Shown here piece after piece: positions 14,685 through 23,751 of a stretch of DNA of 46,026 nucleotides. The DNA lies in IMG/VR virus record IMGVR_UViG_3300032180_000015, positions 1 through 46,026 of that record. The stretch is one strand, 5' to 3'. The translations under genes were made by a program, and so were the position numbers. How positions within the stretch are numbered: the stretch's first letter is position 1; every line of letters begins with the position of its first letter. Below the pieces are notes generated by a model. That model was not told where the DNA came from, did no database searches, and saw nothing but the letters and a program-made list of their open reading frames with translations. Source of the stretch: a virus.

Positions 14685-15226
14685 GACAGGCCATCAAAGA
14701 CAAACTCGCAGAAAGGGAACAAGCTATGGCAATCCCGGAGTCATTCAACGTGCAGGATGTATTGAAGCTCTTGGCGGAACGCGATGAAGCGCACATGAAG
14801 CAGATGATGGAGTTTGCGAAAGAGCTTCGCAGACCTACGGAGCGTGAGCAGAAAGAGATTGACGACAAAGAAAAGCGCGTCAGCCAGCAACAGCAGGCGA
14901 GATTTAAACTGGCGCAGTCGGAAGTTGACCGCAAAGAGATGCAGAAGCGCTCGTGCGCTCACAGCACGACTCACGGCGGGACTGGCGTAACAACTCACCA
15001 ATGGCGCGCGCAAGTCCATACTCCATCGCATTGTGACCCCTACTTCAGGCCAACTTGTACCCAATGCCTGTCATCGCTTGATCCCATCCGTGCGACCACA
15101 GAGATGATTACGCAGGGCGTCAACCTCGATCAGTACAAGGGCGTCAACATGGAGGTTCTCCTGAAGTGGGCAGGCGAATCATGGAAAGGGCATGAAGACC
15201 GGCACCCGAACCGTCAGGCGGCTTAA
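14681..15226 (+). CDS. coiled-coil plus zinc-binding-like hypothetical protein
   Basis: 181 residues from TTG 14681 (overlap with the previous stop); ATG 14726 is an alternative start with AAAGGGA upstream. Residues 20-90 form a charged coiled coil (AERDEAHMKQMMEFAKELRRPTEREQ). A Cys/His cluster follows (CAHSTTHGG...HCDPYFRPTCTQC), a likely zinc site, and then a short helix. Function unknown. Confidence 0.5.
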   Translation: MRQAIKDKLAEREQAMAIPESFNVQDVLKLLAERDEAHMKQMMEFAKELRRPTEREQKEIDDKEKRVSQQQQARFKLAQSEVDRKEMQKRSCAHSTTHGGTGVTTHQWRAQVHTPSHCDPYFRPTCTQCLSSLDPIRATTEMITQGVNLDQYKGVNMEVLLKWAGESWKGHEDRHPNRQAA

Positions 15227-15504
15227 TGTTCCAGCAGCGCGAACATCACAAACAGGTGTACATATGGGAAGCATCCACGACGGTTGCGGAGCAGGTATGC
15301 ACCGATTTACTTCCTTATCTTGTTGTCAAACGTGAACAGGCGTATATCGTCAGGGCTTTGTCGAGAATCAACAAGAAATGGGACCGCAGATACAAAGGCG
15401 GAAGTGGTAACTATCGCCTTAAAACCCCTGAGTGGAAAAGCTGTCTCCAAGATTTCATGGTAGGAAGAATAAGGCAATTAAATCAGCGCGGTTGCGGAGT
15501 GTAA
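15226..15504 (+). CDS. N-terminally truncated LAGLIDADG homing-endonuclease-like fragment
   Basis: 92 residues, TAATG-coupled. VYIWEASTTVAEQVCTDLLPYL with VKREQAYIVRAL and the ending RIRQLNQRG match, from memory, the C-terminal part of single-chain phage LAGLIDADG proteins (W-x-(V/A)-S...LLPYLxxKRxQA...LNxRG). The catalytic LAGLIDADG helix, which would be N-terminal, is absent, and nothing upstream encodes it. It is either a decayed endonuclease or a retained DNA-binding piece. Confidence 0.55.
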   Translation: MFQQREHHKQVYIWEASTTVAEQVCTDLLPYLVVKREQAYIVRALSRINKKWDRRYKGGSGNYRLKTPEWKSCLQDFMVGRIRQLNQRGCGV

Positions 15505-15532
15505 ATCCATTTTTACTTATTCATGGCAGGAT

Positions 15533-16240
15533 TTGATCAACGTCGGTTCGCACTATGGTAAGGGAATACCTCTCGCCAAAGTCAGCGCACAGATGGCCGA
15601 CTTCGTTTCTGCGGAGATGTACATTGAATATCCGTGGAAACAAACAATCACAAACACTGCCAATGGAACTATTCCTTTAGTCGATTCGACGCAAGACTAC
15701 TCCTGCGAAGCCCCAAACATCATGCGGGTGTTGAAGGCATGGCTCATCAGAACCGATGTCACGCCCAACGAAACCATTGATCTGGATGTAAAGAAAGACC
15801 TGTCCGTCGATCTGTACCCGCGCAGTTACATCTCGATCCGGGCCGTATCTTTACAAGAAGCGAACGGGCTTTTCCGGCTTGAGGCAGCGGTCAATATTCC
15901 CACCGGGATTCAAATTGAACTGCGCTGTGATTATCAGATTGACCCCATCAAAGTTACCGATCTTACGCTGCCTTGCTGGTTCGATGACCGCTACGCCTTT
16001 GTTGCGCTGGAAGGACTGCTCTATTGGGTTTACAAACTGAATGACGATTCCAGGGCTGGCACGGCGCAGACTGACGCCTTTGGCCGAGTCAATGAATACA
16101 CAGGGCAACTCGGAATCTACAAAGCTGCACTGAATCGCATGAAGATGGCTGAGGATTGGGGATTCACGGAGTCCGTGTTCCCAGCAGAGCCAATGGGACT
16201 GCCGCGCGATTCCAACTCGCTCAATATCTTTGGATGGTAG
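15533..16240 (+). CDS. putative neck/tail-adaptor structural protein
   Basis: 235 residues from TTG 15533; the frame is open leftward to 15482 without a clear start codon, so the N-terminus is uncertain. Contains MADFVSAEMYIEYPWKQTI, a beta-rich middle (FRLEAAVNIPTGIQIELRCDYQIDP) and an Asn/Arg-rich helix (LGIYKAALNRMKMAEDWG), ending SLNIFGW. Lying between head genes and the propeller-like tail protein, it fits a head-tail adaptor. Inference only. Confidence 0.5.
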   Translation: MINVGSHYGKGIPLAKVSAQMADFVSAEMYIEYPWKQTITNTANGTIPLVDSTQDYSCEAPNIMRVLKAWLIRTDVTPNETIDLDVKKDLSVDLYPRSYISIRAVSLQEANGLFRLEAAVNIPTGIQIELRCDYQIDPIKVTDLTLPCWFDDRYAFVALEGLLYWVYKLNDDSRAGTAQTDAFGRVNEYTGQLGIYKAALNRMKMAEDWGFTESVFPAEPMGLPRDSNSLNIFGW

Positions 16241-16651
16241 ATGACGACTTATAACACGAACCTGCTGCCAAACACGACAGGCTTGAATCTAGGCTCAAGT
16301 CAGCAGCAATGGAATGCCTGGCTCAATCTGTTGAATGGCGGGACTCCGGTTAATCTGTCGGTCAGCGTTCTGCCCTGGACTTCGGTTCCTGCATTCTCCA
16401 CAACCGCAATCCTGACAGCGTTTTCCATGACGCTTACGGGGAATGTTACTTCCTCTACCTTTGTTGGAGTTCCCGGACTTCTTGTCTTTCAGTTCATTCA
16501 GGATGCGGTTGGAAGTAGAACGGTAGCATGGCCCGCCAATTTCCAACAGCCGGGAATCATTGGCTCGACAGCGAATCAGGTGACCACGCAACTATTTTAC
16601 TTTGACGGAACAAACGCTTGGCCTCTGGGTCCGGGGGTATTGACTCCATGA
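16241..16651 (+). CDS. small virion protein with NLLP-GLNLGS motif
   Basis: 136 residues. The N-terminus YNTNLLPNTTGLNLGSSQQQWNAWL is the same motif found at the start of the giant fibre (24215), and resembles a module seen in many phage fibre-type proteins. The rest is beta-rich (TAFSMTLTGNVTSSTF; GLLVFQFIQDAVGSRTVAWPANF). ATGA overlap downstream. Probably a small tail or fibre-attached protein. Confidence 0.55.
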   Translation: MTTYNTNLLPNTTGLNLGSSQQQWNAWLNLLNGGTPVNLSVSVLPWTSVPAFSTTAILTAFSMTLTGNVTSSTFVGVPGLLVFQFIQDAVGSRTVAWPANFQQPGIIGSTANQVTTQLFYFDGTNAWPLGPGVLTP

Positions 16652-17541
16652 AACATTTCATCGCTGTACTTATGTTGTGCGCGTATCTCTCTGCCCAGAC
16701 TCACATGAAGGCGGACAAGCTGGATGTCAATACGATCAATGTAGGAGCGTCTCTCACGTTGCAGAGCGTCAGTCCGCTAAATGGGTATCTGAATCTTAGT
16801 AGTGGCCTGACAACGCAGACCAGCATTCAGATCAACAACGGCGCATTGCTTATGACGCAGAATGATACCTACATTCGGATGCAGGACAGCAATTTCAACA
16901 TCTTTGTCCAGCCCGGCCCGCGCTCGGTTCCACTGGCGGCGAATTCTACATTGACATGGCCTGACGTGAATTTAGGGACTTCGACACCTTCCAATGGATA
17001 CATTCTAGCGATTCGCGGTGCGGACGACGCGACGGCCCCAGGTCACCTGCTGTTTTACTCAACCGGCGCGATGGGAGTGATGGCCGATTCCACTATCATC
17101 GGAAATGGCGGCAACATTACGCTGCCAACCAACAGCAACAGCTACAGGTGGATTAACACCGTCAATAGTGATCAAGGCGTGTTGTCAATGGCCGCGATTA
17201 CAAGCAACCGCGCTTACTTGATGCCTGACGCTTCTGGAACTGTAGCATTGATAGTCACGCAGGATTGCGGTTCAACGTCCGGTGCTACGCAGCTTTGTGC
17301 AGGCACGGTAAAACCCAACTGGTATAGCTTGCGTGGGGTAGTGGTTCTGAATAGCGCTGCTACGCAGTCTATTACCGGGCTGCCATTTGCTTCCTCGGCA
17401 AGTTATTCATGTCATGGAAGCAATGAGACGACTGCTGCTGGGATTGTATCGTTCAACACTTATGCCGCCGCTTCAGTAACGATTCAGGAAAGTGGTGGAA
17501 CGACAAGCGATCACTTGCGCTGGGCCTGTGAGGGATTTTGA
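16648..17541 (+). CDS. fibre-like protein with N-terminal signal peptide
   Basis: 297 residues from ATG 16648 (ATGA). Residues 1-17 (MKHFIAVLMLCAYLSAQ) look like a Sec signal peptide. Then come beta-rich repeats (LDVNTINVGASLTLQSVSPLNG; GNGGNITLPTNSNSYRW; SNRAYLMPDASGTVALI) as in phage fibre shafts, and a C-terminal domain with four Cys (DCGSTS, LCAG, SCHG, ACEGF). A cytoplasmic virion protein would not need a signal peptide. Secreted or surface adhesin versus tail fibre is unresolved. Confidence 0.6.
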   Translation: MKHFIAVLMLCAYLSAQTHMKADKLDVNTINVGASLTLQSVSPLNGYLNLSSGLTTQTSIQINNGALLMTQNDTYIRMQDSNFNIFVQPGPRSVPLAANSTLTWPDVNLGTSTPSNGYILAIRGADDATAPGHLLFYSTGAMGVMADSTIIGNGGNITLPTNSNSYRWINTVNSDQGVLSMAAITSNRAYLMPDASGTVALIVTQDCGSTSGATQLCAGTVKPNWYSLRGVVVLNSAATQSITGLPFASSASYSCHGSNETTAAGIVSFNTYAAASVTIQESGGTTSDHLRWACEGF

Positions 17542-19341
17542 TTGCCTCCAGCATCTCAAACCGAGCATAATGGCACAGGGAACACAGCACTTCCCTACAT
17601 CTCAAATTATTCCATTATCAGCACCAGTCCTCATTTCATTCCCGGAAGTCAGAACGTCCTGACAGGCCTGAGACAGTGGTCTGAGCGGCGTCCCGGATTC
17701 TCCACAACGATTGCAGCAAACTGGAAGAATCTTGCGCGGCATTTTGTTTGGCAGAAGTGGGGTGGGGCATTCTTTCATATGTTCTGCGACCTGACTCCCG
17801 TAGCCAAGGTTTACAAGATTCAGGTCGGCCTTGATGCGAACCCCGTGCTGATCTGGACTTCCGCCAGTGCGGAGCCATTTGATTTTGTTGTGTCCAACAA
17901 TACGTGCTACTTCGGCAACGGAACGGATATGCGGAAGTATGATGGGACCACGGAAACGAAGTGGGGAATAACGTCTCCGGCTGCTGCTCCTATGGTGACC
18001 TTGGTGAGTGGCACCATGAATGTGTACACTTCATGGTCCTACACCTATACCTACTTCAATTCGGTTACCCAGCATGAATCCTCGCCAAGCCCAATCAGTA
18101 TCCCGTTGACTCCGTTTGGAACCCAGAATCCGAGGATAGCGGTCATTGCTTCTGCCGATCCGCAAGTGACCAATATTCGTATTTACCGGACCACGGACGG
18201 CGGAGCCCAAGACCCTGCATTGATGCAGGAACTTTCCAATTCCCCATTTCCCAATACAAGCACCACGCATGATGACACGACGCTGGACATCAATCTTTCA
18301 TTGCGTGTGGCCCCTGAATTTCTTACAAACGATCCGCCGCCACCCGCGAAAGGTTTCGTTGCATACGCAGGAAGGATTTGGAGTTTTCTGAACAATACTG
18401 GTTACTATTCAGGCTTTGAGGAGATTGCGAATGGCGTTCCGGAAGAATCATGGCCGTCAGGACTTGGTGGGAACTTCTATCCATTTGACAAGGAAATCTT
18501 TGCCCTCGCCTCTCTCATCGACGGTGTCGCTCTGTTTACCGCTGCCAGAATCTACAAAATTGAGGGCGACACGCTTGATACTTTCCGGCGCTACACATTG
18601 CTTGAGAGACGCGGAACTCGCAGCCGTACAACTGTTACATCACTCGGCGGCTCCGTTGCATGGCTTGATACCTCAAACACGCTTTGGATCAGCGACCTGG
18701 GAGAGGTCGGACTGCCCATACGTCCAGACATCCAAAACATCAATCCGCTGACCGCATACATTGCGATTCATATCAGCGGGATTTATCACTGGCTAGTTTT
18801 GCTGGATGGTACGAATGGCATTCTGTATATCTATGACCTCGACACAAATCAGTGGCTTACCCCTTGGACGGTAGGAACCTCGGGAAGCGCTCTTGTATCA
18901 GGGGAAACCAGCATAGGAAATGTGCAATTGATGTTCGCCCGCAACACGACAAAGAGCCTTCAGATGACTTCAGGAACCTACAACGATGACGGGAATTTGT
19001 ATATTCCGAAGATTAAGACCAATATGTACCGCCTGACACCGGATAACAATCCATCATTCAAAGGTGTGCATGATTGGAGCGAAATCAAGACTGATACGCA
19101 CGTTCCAACACAAGTCTTGCAACTTACGGATGACGACCCGACGACTGCTGGTTATGTGGACATCACGGCGAATGGGCAGCCATCGCCTGACATACAGCAA
19201 GGCGGTAACCTATTGACTACCAGGTGGACATCGAATTACCCGCAGGCCCAGATGATGAGTATGCAATTTGTCTGGCCTGCCGCAGAAGCAAATTTCTTTC
19301 TTTATCAGATGGATGAAGCATTCCATCCTTCTGGAGGCTAA
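17542..19341 (+). CDS. beta-propeller-like tail protein (tail nozzle candidate)
   Basis: 599 residues from TTG 17542. It has repeated four-strand blade-like segments: FGNGTDMRKYDGTTETKW, YSYT/Y-rich fibronectin-like HESSPSPISIPL, IRIYRTTDGGAQDPAL, VAYAGRIWSFLNN, TAARIYKIEGD, SVAWLDTSNTLWISDLGE, YIYDLDTNQWLTPW. This architecture, length and position after the adaptor genes are what one expects of a podovirus tail nozzle or tubular protein B. TAATG overlap with the Hint-domain protein. Confidence 0.6.
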   Translation: MPPASQTEHNGTGNTALPYISNYSIISTSPHFIPGSQNVLTGLRQWSERRPGFSTTIAANWKNLARHFVWQKWGGAFFHMFCDLTPVAKVYKIQVGLDANPVLIWTSASAEPFDFVVSNNTCYFGNGTDMRKYDGTTETKWGITSPAAAPMVTLVSGTMNVYTSWSYTYTYFNSVTQHESSPSPISIPLTPFGTQNPRIAVIASADPQVTNIRIYRTTDGGAQDPALMQELSNSPFPNTSTTHDDTTLDINLSLRVAPEFLTNDPPPPAKGFVAYAGRIWSFLNNTGYYSGFEEIANGVPEESWPSGLGGNFYPFDKEIFALASLIDGVALFTAARIYKIEGDTLDTFRRYTLLERRGTRSRTTVTSLGGSVAWLDTSNTLWISDLGEVGLPIRPDIQNINPLTAYIAIHISGIYHWLVLLDGTNGILYIYDLDTNQWLTPWTVGTSGSALVSGETSIGNVQLMFARNTTKSLQMTSGTYNDDGNLYIPKIKTNMYRLTPDNNPSFKGVHDWSEIKTDTHVPTQVLQLTDDDPTTAGYVDITANGQPSPDIQQGGNLLTTRWTSNYPQAQMMSMQFVWPAAEANFFLYQMDEAFHPSGG

Positions 19342-20336
19342 TGGCGGACATCTTCAAACCGATTGTTGACCGCCGGGGGACTACCCTTTATCCGGGCTTC
19401 AGTAATACCGTGCCTGCTGGATTCGGTAGGATTCAGCGATTAGAGAAAGGTTCTCAAAGGATTCAGCGTGGCACTATACGCCCGACTGCCGGAAACTTTA
19501 CCAGGCTTCCACTGTCCAATCTGGTAAAGACTTCGGGCACATCTCAAAGCCTTAGCATGACAAGTTCCAAGATGCAAAAGTTGGGATCAGTATCCCCGCA
19601 GACGGCCACAAACGGTTTTGGTTATACCTCTGACGGGGCTTCGATTACGTGGTATTGGGATGGAACGAACGGATCAAAAGTAATTCAGATTCATCGGGCG
19701 GATCAAAGCGTATTCAACTTGCCAACGGTAGGTAGCGGATTGCAGGTGACGGGGTTGGCGAATGGCACGGTTTATTACTTTCTTCCGTTCTGGAATACTA
19801 CCAGTAAGAGCAACCTTGGATGGGTCAAGGGCACGGTTGGCAGTCCCCAAATAGCTTTCGTAGCTGCCGATGTAGCTGATCCCGTGAACGGGCCAATCTA
19901 TATCATTCGCCAGTCATCGCAGAATAACGAACCATTGAGTGCGGGCTTCATTTCGGCAACATGCGGGACGGGCGGATCAGGCACCCCGGACAATGGCGGA
20001 TGTGTTATGGAAGGAACGCTCATTGCTCCTGTTGGGGATATGGATTATCAGGTTGAGCGAATCCCTGAAAGCGAGTGGATGTATCTGCAAGTGACTGATC
20101 GGAGGTATTTGAACTGCACACTTGACCATCCCTTGTATCATGCTGACAGAGGCAGGGTTGAGGCTTCGCAGTTGACGGTTGGGGATAAGATCATTACCGA
20201 CACGGGCGAACAGGAGATTGTGAACACGCATTTCTTTACCCAGAAGTTTCAGAAAAACAAGGTGCAGATGAGGGTAGGACACTTGTTCTGGGCTAACGGA
20301 TTTCTATCGCACAACATAAAGTTCAGGTCACCATGA
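19341..20336 (+). CDS. tail protein with C-terminal Hint (intein/hedgehog-like) domain
   Basis: 331 residues. Residues about 95-175 look FN3-like (ASITWYWDGTNGSKVIQIHRA; GLANGTVYYFLPFWN). Residues 221-325 form a compact 105-residue Hint domain: Cys221 after Gly-Gly (GGCVMEGT), the TxxH motif in CTLDHPLYH (Thr260, His263), the A-x-x-L-x-x-GD segment (ASQLTVGDKI) and terminal FWANGFLSHN (His324-Asn325). The residue after Asn is Ile, not Cys/Ser/Thr, so extein ligation is not expected; autocleavage at either end is possible. Only six residues follow. It lies among tail genes, suggesting a self-processed virion protein. Confidence 0.8.
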   Translation: MADIFKPIVDRRGTTLYPGFSNTVPAGFGRIQRLEKGSQRIQRGTIRPTAGNFTRLPLSNLVKTSGTSQSLSMTSSKMQKLGSVSPQTATNGFGYTSDGASITWYWDGTNGSKVIQIHRADQSVFNLPTVGSGLQVTGLANGTVYYFLPFWNTTSKSNLGWVKGTVGSPQIAFVAADVADPVNGPIYIIRQSSQNNEPLSAGFISATCGTGGSGTPDNGGCVMEGTLIAPVGDMDYQVERIPESEWMYLQVTDRRYLNCTLDHPLYHADRGRVEASQLTVGDKIITDTGEQEIVNTHFFTQKFQKNKVQMRVGHLFWANGFLSHNIKFRSP

Positions 20337-20722
20337 AGCAGATATTCGTCAGACTCGCGGAGGCCAAGGATGCGGAGACGTTTGATGCCTGGGTGAAGAA
20401 TGCCCAAGACATCAATCTGTTCGATCCGGGGGTAATGGCCTATCCGACGACAAAGACATTGGTAGCGCACAACGGGGAACCCTTGGTGTACATGCCGGTA
20501 CAGACGACGCTGACAATGGAGTCGCTAGCGCCCAAACCTGACATCGCTCCGATTGATGAAGCTTTGGCTCTGCGGGAGTTGACGAAGACGGTAGCTTTCA
20601 TGGCTTCGCAGCTTGGAGTAAAAGAGATTTACTTCCTATGCAAGGATGACCGAGTAGTGAAGTTTGCCGAGGCGCATGGCTATGAAAAGCTGCCGTGGAC
20701 GACTATGAGGATGAAGGTATGA
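20333..20722 (+). CDS. GNAT-acetyltransferase-like protein
   Basis: 129 residues from an ATGA overlap. The N-terminal IFVRLAEAKDAETFDAWVKN and the C-terminal IYFLCKDDRVVKFAEAHGYEKLPWTTMRMKV resemble the ends of phage GNAT-fold proteins. No clear acetyl-CoA loop (R/Q-x-x-G-x-G/A) is visible, so catalytic activity is doubtful. Homologous small GNAT-like proteins are frequent next to tail genes. Confidence 0.45.
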   Translation: MKQIFVRLAEAKDAETFDAWVKNAQDINLFDPGVMAYPTTKTLVAHNGEPLVYMPVQTTLTMESLAPKPDIAPIDEALALRELTKTVAFMASQLGVKEIYFLCKDDRVVKFAEAHGYEKLPWTTMRMKV

Positions 20723-20850
20723 TGTGGCTTTTGCTCATCAGAAATGACGCTAACTATTTCAGCATGACCGCCGATTCATCTATTGCGGAGGCGTGGGGAA
20801 GGGCCAGTAACGATCACTGGTTCATGGAGATCAATTGTGACTTGGGCTGA
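20719..20850 (+). CDS. small hypothetical protein, 43 residues
   Basis: ATG 20719 overlaps the previous stop, and the frame runs MMWLLLIRNDANYFSMTADSS... to TGA 20848. Its end overlaps the GTG start of the next gene by 14 bases. Coupling supports translation; no family recognised. Confidence 0.45.
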   Translation: MMWLLLIRNDANYFSMTADSSIAEAWGRASNDHWFMEINCDLG

Positions 20851-21484
20851 AACTGTTGACCGCTACATTCGTGAGGGCCGCACTGTGTCTGGTGGTAAGG
20901 GTGGCGATACGGCCAACCAGCAACGCCAACAGGAATTACAAATGCAGCAAGAAGCCTTCAATGCACAGCAGGCCCAACTAACTACCCTGAAGAATGCTTT
21001 CTCGGGATATCTCGGGGGCACTCAAGGGTACAACCCAGCCATGCTTTCATCCATGCGTTCGCAATTTCTGAATAGCAACAACTCGACATTCAATCAGGCA
21101 GGACAGCAGGTTAGGTCCGCCTTGGGCGCTAGAGGCTCTGGGACGGGCGCTTTGCCTGTTGGTGGTGATTACACTCGGGGGATCGCGGGATTGCTGGCTG
21201 GCAAGGCTGGGAGCCAGTCTCAGGGGCTATTAGGAATCAACATCCAGAACGCACAACAGGCTTTGACGAACCAGTTCAACGCAGGGAACATCTTGAGTGG
21301 CAATGCAGCGACTTTGACCGGTACGCAGGGAGTAGCAGGGGCCGGGGCTTCGAGTGCATTGCAGTCTTACATCACGGCTGCTAACACTGGGTTTGGGAAT
21401 GCTTTCACCACTGGACTAGGTAGTAGCTTGGGCAAGGTTGCCGGGAATGCCGCTTCTGCTTCCTTGGGTATGGGATTCGCATAA
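20837..21484 (+). CDS. Gln/Ala/Gly-rich internal virion (ejection) protein candidate
   Basis: 215 residues from GTG 20837, preceded by GGAG; the longer frame from 20783 lies within the previous gene. Residues 25-60 are Gln-rich (NQQRQQELQMQQEAFNAQQ), followed by Ala/Gly/Ser-rich helical repeats (GIAGLLAGKAGSQSQGLLG; GLGSSLGKVAGNAASASLGMG) that could be membrane-active. This matches small ejection proteins of podoviruses by composition and position before a larger Gln-rich protein. Confidence 0.5.
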   Translation: MTWAETVDRYIREGRTVSGGKGGDTANQQRQQELQMQQEAFNAQQAQLTTLKNAFSGYLGGTQGYNPAMLSSMRSQFLNSNNSTFNQAGQQVRSALGARGSGTGALPVGGDYTRGIAGLLAGKAGSQSQGLLGINIQNAQQALTNQFNAGNILSGNAATLTGTQGVAGAGASSALQSYITAANTGFGNAFTTGLGSSLGKVAGNAASASLGMGFA

Positions 21485-22882
21485 ATGCCGATGGGTGACG
21501 ACCAAAGCGTTCCACAAGATCAGCAGCTTAATCAGCCGCCGAATCAGTGGCAGTCTGTTCAGCCTCCGCCACTTAATCCACCATTGGAAACTCCTCAGAG
21601 TATTCAGGATAGGCAATCTCAACAGCAACCACAAGGTGACCCACTCGACCAGATTAAAAATAGCTTGGCGCAGCAATATCAGGCCATGCAGGCAAAGACG
21701 GCGGCATCTGCAAATGGCGGAAGGATTAAACAATTACTAGGTAATTTCGTTCAAGGTGCGGGAGAAGGATTTCTTCATGCGGCTGGCCTGCCCACCCCTT
21801 ACGAGCAGCAGCAGCGATTGCTGACGAATATCCAAGGGATTGAAAGCACACAGGCCACGGTAGGTCTGCACCAGACGATGCAGAACATGTATGGGAGCAC
21901 GCCTGTACAGATGCCGGACGGCAGTATGGTCAATGTGCTCAACAAGGATTTGGGGAAGGTCTATGACAGTTTTGCGCGATCTCAGGCGACTGTAAACGCG
22001 GCAGGCATTCGAGGCGGCGCGACAGTTCAAGCCGCACAGATCAATCAAGGCATGATGATGCCTGTGACTCCAGAGCAAGCAAGAGATTTAGGACTTCCTC
22101 CCGGCACTACCCAGATGCCATTGAAGCAATTGGGACAGGCTACCAGAACGGCCTTGGCCCCATTGGGGCAGGCTCAGGGCGCTCAAGGCCCAGCACAGTT
22201 CAACAAGTTCGATCCCACGGGAAGCGCTCAGAGTTTGGGAATCGGCAATCCAAGGGTGGCGGCGCAAGATGCCCGCTGGATTCCCGTGGCAGAGATTGAT
22301 GGAGATGGCAATCCCACCGGAGCAGTTCATCTCATGCGTGCAGGGCAGGCAGGAGAAACCGGGGCGGAGACTCCACAATCGGCTCAGTTCAAGGCCGGGG
22401 CAGCGACTCTCAAGAGCGCCACTTCTGGGCAGATTTTCAATACGACTCAGGCTTACGACACAGCTATAGTCCATATGCAAGTGTGGCGGCAGACAGCACA
22501 CGCGCTGGGGAATGGTGATTTCATCTTGGCCAATCGTCTCGGGCAGGCTATCAATACTCAGTTTGGCGGCGACCAGGCAACAAACTTCAACATTGCCAAG
22601 CAAGCGTTTGCCGGGGAAGTTGGCAAGGCTTTCGCCGGGGCGAATGTAGCGCAGGCCGATAGACAGGATTTAGCGGACAAGATCAGTCAGGCCAGTTCAC
22701 CCGCGCAACTCGAAGGCTATGCGGCTACGGCGCAGAAACTTCTGGAAAGCAAGCGCGGAGTATTGGCTAAAGGCACAGCGGCGGGAATCAAGGGGCAAAC
22801 TACATTGCTCAACTCCCCGACTCCGCAAGCGGGTGGAAGGCTTTCGCCTAGTGATTGGCTTGCCCAACAGGGTAGACGATAA
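21485..22882 (+). CDS. Gln-rich internal virion / ejection protein candidate
   Basis: 465 residues, Gln- and Pro-rich at the N-terminus, with a hydrophobic Gly-rich stretch (LLGNFVQGAGEGFLHAAGL), and a helical C-terminal half (IVHMQVWRQTAHALGNGDFILANRLGQAIN; ANVAQADRQDLADKISQAS). The C-terminus GGRLSPSDWLAQQGRR is peptide-like and basic. No tape-measure pattern. Assigned to the ejection set by composition and neighbours. Confidence 0.5.
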   Translation: MPMGDDQSVPQDQQLNQPPNQWQSVQPPPLNPPLETPQSIQDRQSQQQPQGDPLDQIKNSLAQQYQAMQAKTAASANGGRIKQLLGNFVQGAGEGFLHAAGLPTPYEQQQRLLTNIQGIESTQATVGLHQTMQNMYGSTPVQMPDGSMVNVLNKDLGKVYDSFARSQATVNAAGIRGGATVQAAQINQGMMMPVTPEQARDLGLPPGTTQMPLKQLGQATRTALAPLGQAQGAQGPAQFNKFDPTGSAQSLGIGNPRVAAQDARWIPVAEIDGDGNPTGAVHLMRAGQAGETGAETPQSAQFKAGAATLKSATSGQIFNTTQAYDTAIVHMQVWRQTAHALGNGDFILANRLGQAINTQFGGDQATNFNIAKQAFAGEVGKAFAGANVAQADRQDLADKISQASSPAQLEGYAATAQKLLESKRGVLAKGTAAGIKGQTTLLNSPTPQAGGRLSPSDWLAQQGRR

Positions 22883-23751
22883 TGCCAGACGGAACAGATT
22901 ACTGGAACGACCCGGTGTTTCAGGGAATGCAACCGAGCGACCAAATGCACTATATGGCATCGCAAGACCCAGACTTTCAGAAGATGTCTCCGCCAGATCA
23001 ACTAGGCTATCTTGCCCACATTCGCGGAGTTGGGCCAGTTCAAGGACCGCAGTTACCTCAGCCTCAAGGAACAGGACCGACGCTCGGGGCGGACACTACG
23101 ACAGTGCCAAATCCTAAGACTGCCATTGCAATGGGAGGAAATGACCCAAGCGGAAACACAGGGACAGCAATTGCTGGATTGACAGCGGGGGCAGTCGGTG
23201 GACTTGCGGCAGATACCATTGGAACACCTGTAGCTAAGACTGCCTCTGCCTTTATGAAAAATCATCCATTTCTAGCGACGGCTGGATTGGCCACAGCACA
23301 AGAGGCATTGCCAGAAGGAACAGTGCGAGATGTCGCAAGAAAGATACCTACTTGGCTGCCTTTAATGGCAGGTGGCGCACCGGAAGAACGTCCACCGACA
23401 GGTAGGGCGGAAGGTGGACCGCCAGAAGGCGCACCCGTATCTATTGGCACTGTGCCACAGGCTGGTCCCAGACCTAATGGCCCTTATTCTGGCCCCAACA
23501 CTCCAGCATCAATGGAGCCTGCACAGTCTGGCATGATTGCTAAACATGGTTACATCCCTGAATCGCGGACAATGGTAACCGAGTTTAATAACGGCAAAGT
23601 CTATCAATACACAGGAGTTCCCAAAGAGATTTACGACAATTTCAGGAATGCGGAATCGCAAGGCAGTTTCTTCGCCCAGCAAATCAAAGGGCGATACACG
23701 ACTCGTTATCGTGGAAGTGTGTCTCCTACTCGGACTGGTGGTGGTCAATGA
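22882..23751 (+). CDS. virion protein with C-terminal KTSC domain
   Basis: 289 residues. The N-terminus has two similar 20-residue units (DPVFQGMQPSDQMHYMASQ and DPDFQKMSPPDQLGYLAHI). A hydrophobic Gly/Ala-rich region (TAIAGLTAGAVGGLAADTIG) follows and then a Pro/Gly linker. Residues about 216-275 match the KTSC domain (MIAKHGYIPESRTMVTEF, NGKVYQYTGVPKEIYDNF, AESQGSFFAQQIKGRY). The last 26 bases overlap the antisense HNH gene. Likely an ejection or internal protein; the KTSC role is unknown. Confidence 0.6.
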   Translation: MPDGTDYWNDPVFQGMQPSDQMHYMASQDPDFQKMSPPDQLGYLAHIRGVGPVQGPQLPQPQGTGPTLGADTTTVPNPKTAIAMGGNDPSGNTGTAIAGLTAGAVGGLAADTIGTPVAKTASAFMKNHPFLATAGLATAQEALPEGTVRDVARKIPTWLPLMAGGAPEERPPTGRAEGGPPEGAPVSIGTVPQAGPRPNGPYSGPNTPASMEPAQSGMIAKHGYIPESRTMVTEFNNGKVYQYTGVPKEIYDNFRNAESQGSFFAQQIKGRYTTRYRGSVSPTRTGGGQ

